A stretch of 64,000 nt of DNA, taken from NCBI GenBank assembly GCA_951640165.1, contig OX621252.1, positions 24,387,934 to 24,451,933 on the forward strand. Reading direction: 5' to 3'. The stretch is from Pseudoips prasinana (Eukaryota > Arthropoda > Insecta > Lepidoptera > Nolidae). A model generated the notes under the pieces. That model worked only from the letters and a program-made list of their open reading frames with translations, was not told where the DNA came from and did no database searches. A program made the translations under genes and the position numbers. Below are positions 35,201 through 47,200 of this stretch, piece after piece (within the stretch, counting starts at the first letter, position 1; every line of letters begins with the position of its first letter).

Positions 35201-38200
35201 CAGCAGTGCTATAAATAAAAACATAACTCGAAAATAAAACAAAATATGTGTAGTGAGTGCAATCGGAATCAAACTACCAGGCGTGCATAGAAACACAGAG
35301 GTATGTCAAACAATTTCTAGCGTAAATCAGAATCAGCTGTGCTGTGTTAGTACGGATGTTCGTTATATCGATAAAAACACTTGTCGATATATTGAATGGT
35401 ATATTATTTTACGATCAAGATTAAAATGATGGTATTTCGGTATGAGATTTTGTGTATAGGTAGGCTTAAGGAGACCTTATATGCCCCTTAAGTTACGTTC
35501 ACTCTTTCTGTTACACGTTGTATACTACTTTTCTTGTGTAAATACATACTTATATAGATAATTACACCTAGACTCAGGACAAACAGACATGTTCATGCAC
35601 ACAAATATCTGGCCTGGGTGGGAATTCGAACCCACGACCTGCGGCGTGAAAAGCAAGTACGTAACCAACCACGCCAACGGCCAGTCAAACCGAACGAATA
35701 TTGATAGGATTTTCTGGGTATCTATGAATCACATAGATACACAGAAATTCGCATCAAAATGCGTATATCCTCGATAAGCATTTATATTCTTTAGTAGCTG
35801 TGCCCCGCGGCTTTAGCTCGCGTTAATTTTTATAAATTATCACAGCTCTTCCCCCGTAGGTGATAGCGTGATAATATGTTAACCCGACCTCTTAGTAATA
35901 TTCATGTAAAATTTGAAGTAAATCCATGCAGTACTTTTTGAGTTTAGCCCGGACAATGCTGGACATACATACAGACAAACAGACAAAAAAACTATATCTT
36001 TGGCTTCCATATCGATTGTAGATCTCGCCCCAAGTATCCTTTTAAAAAAAAATCAATGTACAGTTTTGACTTTCCTACGATTTTATTATATGTTATTATT
36101 ATAATTATTTGTTTGTTGTTGTCAACGTTTAAGCCGATTGATTAAGTCATTTTGAACCTTTATTTATTTGAACGCCATTTAAGAAATCGATGTTCGGCGA
36201 CTTAGCCGGTAGAGCCCCAGGACAGATATTTGTGTGCATGAACATGTCTGTTTGTCCTGAGTCAGGGTATAATTATCTATATTAGTATGTATTTACAAAA
36301 GAAAAGTAGTATATGTAGTATATCAGTTATCCGGTTTCCATAGTACAAGCTCTGCTTAGTTTGGGATCATAATGTCCTAAGAAAAGATAAAAAATATGCT
36401 TGAATAAAAATATGTATGTAGTGTGTCTATGAAAATACTTTTTTTTTTCTAATTAAAAAGACAACGCCCGCAGTAGGGAATTTAATCCCTGTGTTGCGGG
36501 GTACTTTACAAACATATAATAGACGGACACAAATTACATCCAGACTCAGAACAACTATTTATGGGTCACACAAATAGTTGTCCGGCGCGGGACTCGAACC
36601 CGCGACACGAAGCGGCGAGGCGACTGTCTTAGCCGCTGCGCCACACGTACAGTCAATCACACAAGTCAAATCAATAAATTATATAGAGATTTTAGTATAT
36701 AGAGATATTTGGCATGTTGCTCTAGTGATTAGTAACCCTGACTGCTAAGCCAAAGGTCGTGCGTTCGATGCCCACCCAGGCCAAATGATGACCACGATTA
36801 TTTATTCTGTGCCTTGGGTGAAATTCATCTATAATATGTATGTATTTAGAAATATATAAGTATTTTTATCTGGTTGCCATAGTACAGGCTCTGCCTAGTT
36901 TGGGATTAGATGGCAGTGTGTTAGTTGTCACAAGTTATTAAAAAACCGGCCAAGTGCTAGGCGGACTCGCAAACGAAGGGTTCCGTGCCATTATCTATAA
37001 AAACGAACAAAAAATGTTCAATCACGTTTGTTGTATGGGAGCCCCCTTAAATATTTATTTTATTTTGTTTTTTAGTATTTGTTGTTATAGCGGCAACAGA
37101 AATACATCATCTATGAAAATTTCAACTGTATAACTATCACGGTTCATGAGATACAGCCTGGTGTCAGACGGACAGACAGACAGCGAAGTCTTAGTAATAG
37201 GGTCCCGTTATACTTTAGGTACGGAATCCAAAAAAATGAGTAAAAACTTACATTATTTGTCCTCCTCCTAATTAAACTGGTGCCTCGAAAATATGCATTA
37301 CTATATTTTGACATGGCCTTCATGGCATGACTGATGCTTCCTAGGGTGCAAAGGTGTTGAAATAACAGATCGTTATTGTGGGTGGCAGGGAACAGTTTCC
37401 TATTGGTAGCCATCTCGAACATCACTAGAGCCGCGGCCCACACGTCAATTCTGTAGTCCGCCTCAAAGCCGAGTATTACTTCGGGCGCGCGGTAATTGAC
37501 GTGGCTCGTGGTAGGCTGGACCATAAACTCGGATGCGTATGAGGATCTGTCAAATCCACACAGTTTCATTGCAGCGTTCGTGCAATTCAATAGGATATGT
37601 CGTGGATTTATGTCTGAAAATAAAAAAAAAACATATAATGAAGCACATATACAGAAATTACTACATACTTATCGTGTGGGCAGTGGCTATCCTAGTGTCG
37701 GACTTGTTTAAGCCGCCCATTAGGCCTCTGACATGGCTTAACAACTGTTGCATAATAGCTACAACCGGGACAGACAGCTTAACGCGAGATGCTCAGAAAT
37801 TAAACTACTTTGGTGGTCACCCATCTATGGGCTGACCGCGAGCCTAGTTGCTAAACCTTACCAATCACTTACGGACCGATGAGAGCATCTGTTACATTAG
37901 TTCATCAACTAGGTTTAGTTACCATACTGTCCATATTTGTACTGTGGTAATAGATTAGAATCTGGTCAGGATAATTTATAATTCAAATATTTCTATACCT
38001 GAGTGAATAATACCATTCATTGTCATGGCTCTGACAGCAGCTATCAGTTGCCTGGACAATATCTGCACCAAGTTAATATGGAAACATCGGCCGTTTTCAA
38101 CCAGTGCTTGTTCCAACGTCTTCGGGTAGTAGTCCATCATCAAACACCATGATCCATTAACGTTAAAACTGCTGTTTATTGAACGGATGTGGGAATCTCC

Positions 38201-41200
38201 GTCGATTTTGTTTTGCAACTCTAGCGGCATTTGATCTTTACTGACAGCAGCGGCAGAGAATTTCTCGCTGCAAAATAATATCATTTAATCGTTGGCGCTT
38301 CGATATCTATGAGGGAAAATCATTTATGTGTACAATAATCTTTCTTAGACGACCAACAGACTATACTTACTGTAAAATCTTAAGTACATAGTTATTGTTT
38401 TGAGTATCCTTGCACATATAGATGTTAGAGAAATGCCCCTCGTTTAATATGTTACCTAGAGTGAATCGTCTACCGAAGTGTCTAAACATCTGATCTTCTA
38501 ACTTCTGTAGGTAATTAACTTGTAATGGTATCCTTTCGTCTGCAATGTCTGACCCATTTTTAATAGACCCTTTATTCTCCTTCTTATCTATGTGTTGTGA
38601 TTTGTTAATGTCTGATTGCATATCTATATTTTTTTGTGAATTTGGAATTGTATTTTCGCTTCCTTTTGTAGCATCCTTAGAATGTATGTCGACAGTTTGT
38701 TTAGTATCTAACTTAGGTTTTTTAATATTGTTGGTATTTTCACCACTTTTAGTAGTTTCCTTGGAATGTATATTGACAGTTTGTTTAGTATCTGATTTAG
38801 ATTTTTTAATATTGTTGGTATTTTCACCACTTTTAGTAGTTTCCTTAGAGTGTATGTCGACAGTTTGTTTAGTATCCGACTTAGGTATTTCAATATTATT
38901 TAAATTTTCACCACTATTAGTAGTTTCCTTAGAATGTATGTCGACAGTTTGTGTAGTATCCGACTTAGGTTTAACAATATTATTTGTATTTTCGCCACTT
39001 TTAGTAGTGTCCTTAGAATGTATGTCGACAGTTTGCTTAGTATCCGACTTAGGTTTTACAATATTATTTGCATTTTCGCCACTATTAGTAGTTTCCTTAG
39101 AATGTATGTCGACAGTTTGATTAGTATCCGACTTAGGTTTTACAATATTATTTGCATTTTCGCCACTATTAGTAGCTTCCTTAGAATGTATGTCGACAGT
39201 TTGTTTAGTATCTGACTTAGCTTTTCCTATATTATTTGTATTTTCACCACTTTTAGTAGTGCCCTTAGAATGTATGTCGACAGTTTGTTTAGTCTCCGAC
39301 TTAGGTTTTACAATATTATTTGCATTTTCGCCACTATTAGTAGTTTCCTTAGAATGTATGTCGACAGTTTGTTTAGTATCTGACCTAGGTTTTACAATAT
39401 TATTTATATTTTCACCAATTTTAGTAGTGTCCTTAGAATGTATGTCGACAGTTTGTTTAGTATCTGACTTAGGTTTTTCTATATTATTTGTATTTTCACC
39501 AATTTTAGTAGTGTCCTTAGAATGTATATTGACAGTTTGTTTCATATCTGACTTAGGTTTTACAATATTATTTGTATTTTCACCAATTTTAGTAGTGTCC
39601 TTAGAATGTATGTCGACAGTTTGTTTAGTATCTGACTTAGGTTTTACAATATTTTTTGCATTTTCGCCACTATTAGTAGTTTCCTTAGAATGTATGTCGG
39701 CAGTTTGTTTAGTAGCTGACTTAGGGTTTTCAATATTATTTGTATTTGCACCACTTTTAGTAGTTTTCTTAGAATGTATGTCGACAGTTTGTTTAGTACC
39801 TGACTTAGGTTTTTCAGTATTATTTGTATTTTCGCCTCTTTTAGTAGTTTCCTTGGAATGTATGTTGGCTGTTTGTTTAGTACCTGACTTAGCTTTTTCT
39901 ATATTAATTGTATTTTCACCACTTTTAGTAGTGCCCTTAGAATGTATGTCGACAGTTTGTTTAGTATCCGACTTAGGTTTTACAATATTATTTGTATTTG
40001 CACCACTATTAGTAGTTTTCTTAGAATGTATGTCGACAGTTTGTTTAGTATCTGACTTTGGTTTTTCAGTATTATTTGCATTTCCGCGTCTTTTAGTAGT
40101 TTCCTTAGAATGTATGTTGGCAGTTTGTTTAGTATCTGACTTAGGGTTTTCAATATTATTTGTATTTTCACCACTTTTAGTCGTTTCCTTAGAATGTATC
40201 TGACTTAGGTATTTAAATTCTGACTGATGTATTTCAATATTATTTGCATTTTCGCTACTCTTAGTAGTTTCCTTAGAATGTATGTTGACAGTTCGTTTAG
40301 TATTTGACTTAGGTTTTTCAGTATTATTTTTATCATGTCTGGTTTTTTCTATATGGGTAATTGTATCTTTGTCAGCGGTTGTAATATTTAATTCTAAGTC
40401 AGTTACATATTTTTCAACATTTTCCGTAGCCTCTATATTGCCTTTTGTTTTTGTATCTTTTTGTTCCTCAGCATTATCACTTATCTTTGTTTTATCCATC
40501 TTAGCATAGTCTTTATTCGAATTATTCATTTGTGTTTTTGATGTTACTATGTCTTTAGAAAAAGTCTTGTTAGTTGATCTTGTAGTTTTAGTGGTAGGGT
40601 CTTCTGTATATTTATCATTATTTTTATTTTTAACATTCTTTTTTGAAGTACCTGCAATGTTGGCATTTTGGCAACTATTTCTATTCTCTTTGAAACTTTT
40701 TATCTTGATTGTATCCGTTTTAGAATCTGATGTATTTATTTTTCTACTTGGAGTTAATTTTACTCTATCACTGTTAGTTTTCTTGGTATCCGTTTCACAT
40801 TGGTAAGTATTCGTTTTAGTACTTTCCGTTCCGTAAGTTTTAACTTCTTGCTCTATAATACTGTTTATCTTTGTTCTTCTAATCTTATTGCGCTCAATTT
40901 CGGGATTGACATTGGCGTATTTACTGCGTTTCGTTAGTTTTTCATCGCATTGAATGTGTGACACTTCTGTACGTTTAAGACTTTTTTTAGTTTGGTTACT
41001 GCTATCCGGACTAATTATATCCTCTTTATTTGTCTTTGCTTGCATTTGTTTACCTACGGTTTCACTGGAATCAGCATATCTGTCTTCGATATTTTTATAT
41101 TTTTTGTCAATTTTTTTTTTCAATAAGCTAATCTTATATTTATTTACAAAATGGTCGATTTTCTTCGCTTTATTTTCTTTTTTAGAGACTTTGGTATTCG

Positions 41201-44200
41201 TTTTAATGACTTTGTAATTATTTGTGGAATTAACGCTATCTTGATTATTTATTTCCAATTCATTATGTTGAGTTGAGAGTACATAATTTTTTGGAATTTT
41301 TGCTGATTTAATAAAACTGTCGTCAACTTCTGCACTTTTCCTCTTTCCACTGTGATATATAATAGAAGTACTGCTCATCTTGCTGCTTTTTTTTAAGTCC
41401 GTGCTTTTTATTAATGATTTAGAAATAGACTCTGTTTTCTTTGTTTTCTTATTCTGATCGTTATTTTTTCGGTTTTCTGAATTTGCTGAGAACATACTAT
41501 CTGATGTATCGATTCCAGTAGTTCTAGATTCACTCGTATTTGCATCATTTGTTTTGATTACTTGAGTTTGTTTGCTCATTTTTGTCGTGGTTGTGTCTTT
41601 AGGAGATATACCATTTAACTTTAAATTATTTACAGATTCTGTGCATTTTGTTTTATGTGTCGTTTCATTACATGTAACGGTAGTATTAGAGGGTGTTGTT
41701 TTCAATACTTGTAGGCCTGTTAGCGAAAATTTTGCGTAATCATTATTTGAATGTACATCAACAAAGCACATTTGACTGGATTCAGCTTTTTCTTCCTTGT
41801 TTATAACGGGTGTAATATTAGAATAGTCTCTTTCTATTAGTTCCTCCAGGTTTATTGTTTTGTCAACCTGACCTATAGAATTTCCTAAACAATTTTCCGT
41901 TTTTGTGAACTGTAGGGTTCGATTAGGTTCTCTTACAGTCTTCGTATTGGCGATTTCATCATCCGATATTTCAATCATAATATTGTCATCTTCTATTTGA
42001 ATGACTTCTACTGAATCATTTGTATCACAAATTTCAGTAATTTCTTCCTTATCATGAGGCAATTTAGGGTTTTTTGTCTCTGGTTTCGACTTTTGGACCA
42101 CATAACTTTCATTGAGGAACTTATAAATCTCATCAATTTCACAGGTACGACCTGGTGTATTTGTTTTTACGTCACTATTTATTATTTCGGAATTACTTAG
42201 TTCTTCATCAGATATTACAATTACTTTTTCAAAATTTGTATTCTCATTGGCAAAACCTTTGATGGTATCAAAATTAAAGGTTTTGGAATCTTGATGTATT
42301 TGAGTTGGGGTTTCCACAAAATCCTTTTGTGGTAGCTGGCCTTTATAATTATCTAAAATGTACTTGGAGATGTTTGCACTTGTTTCTCCATTGAGATCAT
42401 TCTTAAAATCTTCTATATTGGCAGAAGATCTGAAACACATTTGTATATAAAGTTTACTATAAATTATATTTTCATTTATTCTATTGCAAAATATGTTTGA
42501 ACTTACCTTAGATTAGGGGTGCTCTTTTCTTTTTGAAGCGGTATCTCTGTATTAGCTTCCTTTAGTTTATTTGCTGATGTTAAATTAGCTTCAATATTTT
42601 TATTGTGTAACGATTTAGATGTTTGTATACTGACAGCCGAATTCTTGGTGTTTAAACTATCAACAATTTCGTCGACATTAAAGTCGTCAAGAAAACTACA
42701 GTCTTGAGTGGTTGATTGGTGTTTGTCATTATCTGAATCACTGGTGTCTGATGAATTTGAACATTCTGTATAGTGTATTATTAGCTTAATCCTTTTAGTT
42801 TTCCTCGGCATTTTTCCTTTATCTACAGATTTGCCTGGCAATAGTCCCGTTGCATCCTTGGTTTTTTTTCTGGGCCGTTTACGACTCGCGGTAGTTCTGT
42901 GGTCCACTCCATCATTTTGTAAATTCTGAAAATAAGGAGTAAATGTTCTTACAGGTTGGTTTGCAACTTTTTTCGTAGAGTTGATATTATTTGTATCCGA
43001 ATCAAACTCTATTTCACTATGTGGTTTTTCATTTTCTAATTTTGTAAATGAAAATTCTTCTTTTGGTTTATTACTATTTCCATCGTGTAATATATTAAGT
43101 TTATTGCCATTTTCTATCAAATAAGAAGTATCATCTGTATACTCGCTATTATCGTGAATATGAATGTTGGGTATATTGGTTTCACAGATACTTTTAGATT
43201 TTATAATTCCTGCAACAATATTTTCTGAATTTTGTTCATTCTGACGTTTGATGTGTGTATTGTCAATTTCTCGACATTCATTTTCAATAATTTCACTGAT
43301 TACATGCGTAGTGTCGGTATTTATAAATTCTGATTGCTCATTTTCAGTATTGTTAATTTTTATACTTTCATTTTCGAGGTTTTGGGAAAATTCTTTTTTG
43401 TTATCTGTCTTAAGACAGAAGCATATATTTTCTTCTTTTTGTTTTTCAAGTGTCCGGTTAGTTCTATAATAGTACTGATTTTCAGTACTGTTAATTCCTG
43501 CGCCTGCATTTTCGAACTTTTGTTTTGATTCATGTTTATTGCCAGTATTCTTAATACAGAAGCTTGTACTTTCTTCTTTTCCATTTTCTGACATTCGGTT
43601 AGTTTTATGATAGGTTTCAGTATTATTTAATTCTCCACTCTCACACTTTCTCTTGGTTTTGATAATATTAATTTGTGCAGGTTCATCTTCATCAAAAATT
43701 TTCTCATTTTTTGGCGTTACTGAATTTATATTCTCATGTCTATTGTTACCTTTCGATGATGATTTATTCCCATTATTCTCAATTTCTGTTTCAAAGCTAC
43801 TGTACATTTTATCAAATTGTTCATCGATGTTTCCACCATCTGGTTTGCTAAAGATCTTGATTTTTTTCGTAGTGCCCTCTTTATTATTGAGTTGGCCCAC
43901 AGTTTTATTTGTACTATATTTAATCCTTAATTTTTCATTACTTAGTTGAATATTTGATTTACTAAGCTTTTCTGTTTTCTTCGTATATGTTTTGCCTATA
44001 TTCACCGGTTTAGGTGTATCATAATACTTTTTCTGCATTTCACTCCCTTGTTCCCTTGATTGGCTTTCAGTTATGGGTTTATATGTGTTTATTTCAATTT
44101 TTTTTATATGTTTAACAATTGTTTTATGTCCTTCACTATCAATTTTTTCTCCATTTTGCTTACAAGGTATTGAATTTTCTTCATGGGAACCTTTAATTGA

Positions 44201-47200
44201 CATGGAGCTGCTTGAAATATGCTCAATGTTAATTTCTTCAGTTTTACTTTTATTCAAATCTTTACCATGTATAGTTTTTGCATTTATCATTGTCTCAATA
44301 TTTTCCTCCCAAAGACGATTAAAATATTTTTTTAATTTCTTTTCCATATCATTCTTTTTATAACCTTCATTAGTAGAATCTCGTTTGCGACAATCATAAC
44401 GGCAAGCTCTTTTATCGTTATTTACCGTTGATTGATTTGTGCGTGTCGTATGGGAACTTAGAAAAGCACTAGTAGCATTATACCATGTTTGGTCTCTCTG
44501 ATAATCGTGTAACATATAAACTTCATTGGGTTCAGTAATTGTGTATATTGGTATATCGTTTGCAGTGTCTATAGGCAATGTAGCACTGGGTAAGGCTAAT
44601 GGTTCATCATAAAACTGAAAAACAAAACTTACAGATTGTGTCATAGTTTCATTTTTTTGTTATTAAATAAGTAACTCAACTATCTATAAAATTATCATTA
44701 AAATCTAGACGACTTCAGATCTTTACTGTGGAGTTTTAAAAATGTGTTTCTCAGTGGTAGATAACTGAACAATCGATCAGATTGGGGATAAGAACAAAGC
44801 CGATCTTATATATTTCTTACGCAATAATCTTTTTCTCACTCACTTCCTACCCAGTTTTCGGTCACTATTGTTATTTCTGCATCGATCGTAGCAGTGACGC
44901 TTATACATATCATTTTTCTTTCTCAGTGCAACTTTCATGTTAAATATATAAACGAATGGTTGGCGTTTTGTTATTTTTATAGGACGTCATCGTCCATAGC
45001 GCTCCACCCCTCTTTAAATCATAATGTACATACCCACACACTTACAATAAGTTGATTATTTGTTTATTTAACTAGAAAATTACCGTTATTGTTGTAATAT
45101 AAATAAATCACTAGAAATAGTTTATACAAAACAAGGTTTTCCGAGTTAGCTAGTAATAATATGTATAATAATACTATGTACAAAATACTTAAGTAGGTGT
45201 ACCTATTTAGGATTATGTTTTATTACAACATTTTAAATGAAATAAGCAGTTGTTCAAACTGTAGGGAAATTGAATTACAAAATTTTTAATTAATCAAGTA
45301 TGTATGCATGTAACCTATACCTGTTTTTGTGATCTAATTAATAATGTATAGTTTACAGACTTTTCCTTAAACTTTTAGTCTTATTTAAAAACGCTACTTA
45401 AATTTAAGCCAGCCGCTCAACCATGGTTTATAAAATTTTTAATTTAAAAAAATGTCAAAATAAAAACCACGTCGGCCCCTGGTTTAAACCTTGCTTAAAT
45501 ATGGCGGATGTTATTTGAATCAGCTGACGTTTTTTTTGACGTTTGTTTGTGAATGGACGTTTTGTTGAAGTTACTAACCATTTTAATTTTTTAATAAATA
45601 CTGAATTCCAGTTGGGATTTATCACAAACTTCAAAATCCACCGAAGAAAATCAATAGTCCTTGAAAATGCACTGTTACGATCATAAATCTATCATTCCAT
45701 GTCTACCATAGAGCAAAAAATCATAAAGTTTTCATACATAATCCGATTTAGTCGATTAATTTTGGTCAAGCTCTATACCAGTCCCAGAAATGTTGACTGA
45801 GTAAAATAAAAAGTCCTTACTTAGCTGAGAAACCTTTAAGTAGGGTTTTTAAATAAAGAAATAGTTGAGCGGGGTTTAAGTGGTTGAGCAGGGTTTAGCT
45901 GAGACATGGTTAAGCGGCGGATCACGGCATTATTTTAAATAAGAGCATGAGTATAAGAGAGATTTTATTTGCCAAATTTCATAGTTCTAGCCCTAGGGTA
46001 GGCCGAAAATAAGTGATATTGGGATTTTTCAGCTTAGAAAAATTCTCAGTATCAACCCAGATACACCACCGTGTCACGGACAGCTCGTAAAGCCGTCTGC
46101 CTGTAGCTGAACTCTTTCCAGTGGAGTCAGAGTCAGCTGTCCCAATATATTTATTTGTAAAATAATTCGCTGGCAAATGCTTGCTTTTCACGCCAGAGGT
46201 CGTGGGCTCGATTCCCACCCAGGACAGATATTTGTGTGCATGAACATGTCCGTTCATCCTGAGTCTGGGTGTCATTTATCTATATAAGTATGTATTTACA
46301 AATGAAAACTAGTATATGTAGTATATTAGTTATCTGGTTTCCATGGTACATGCTCTGCAAGTTTGGGATCAGATGGCCGTGTGTAATTAATGTCCCAGGA
46401 TATTATGATTAATATGATTGAGACTGGCCACCACTGCCGCAATGAGACCATGGTCGCTGTAGGTAAAGACTCTTAGTCTTGGTCACCATGGTAGCTATGC
46501 TAAAGTATACATACTATCTAACTACCCTTGCTACTCAGGTATTAGTTAAAATATTAGAACTCAATGTTGTCAGTTTTATTAATAACATCTATGTGTAAAT
46601 TCATGTTAGGTGGTGTTATTATTGCAATTTGTTCCATGGTGAGTATAAAGCTGATTTTCAATTATTTATGTAATGAGGATCAAGTTGCAGATTGTGATAA
46701 GTAAATAGACAAATATGTTGTGCAAACTTAAACAAGGTATGTAATTACTTCCTTGGTTTTGAAAAAAGGAAGTACTAAACTTAATATTTAACATAAATAT
46801 TCTTAAATGAAAGCTATATATACAACAATAACATCATTTAACTAAAAACACTTATTTTTTTTTGCTGTGGTTGTTCATAGCTTCTGCTTAAGAATATTTG
46901 TCAAATATTAAGTTTAGTACTTCCTTTTCAAAAGCAGTTGTACTTTTTTATGATATGTAGTTGGCAAACAATGACATAGCCCATCCGATAGCCAGCAGTT
47001 ATGGTAGCCAATGACACTAGGAAATGGTATCACTGACGCCTTGGTGAGCCTAAACCTTACGTCCAGGACTATAAGACTTATATAACAATGAAGAAGTGTA
47101 TTTTGTAAAGTGGATTTACTTCCCCAATCAAGCTGCGCATAGAGCTAGAGAAACAACTATATTTTCGGACTCACTTGTTGTGTCCCACAATGTTGTTATC

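Larger units (their letters stand above)
33080..35688 (-). repeat. SINE-B copy split by a 2.36-kb element
   Basis: The SINE 3' part is 33080-33159 and the 5' part, with box B and head, is 35521-35688. Removing 33160-35520 and one TATA restores a continuous SINE-B. Confidence 0.85.
33030..37251 (-). other. Intron 5 of the nested kinase-like gene
   Basis: Its 4.2 kb are almost entirely repeats: a SINE-B split by a 2.36-kb element, Helitron, MITE B and SINE-A, SINE-B and SINE-C copies. Confidence 0.75.

Noticed and set aside
38545..40203. Long plus-strand open frames (191 and 337 residues) rich in Leu/Val/Phe that resemble membrane repeats
   Set aside because: They are the antisense of the 84-bp coding repeats. 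A unit divisible by three keeps every frame open or closed as a block; the minus frame is continuous with a recognisable kinase domain and splice sites.
38655..40335. Regular direct repeats that could suggest a CRISPR array or satellite
   Set aside because: There are no unique spacers, the repeats are contiguous, and they lie in frame inside a large exon of an animal gene.
45405..45925. Possible element with CCGCTCAACCATG / CATGGTTAAGCGG ends
   Set aside because: The inverted match is short and imperfect, and no target duplication was found, so it is only mentioned within the intron entry.
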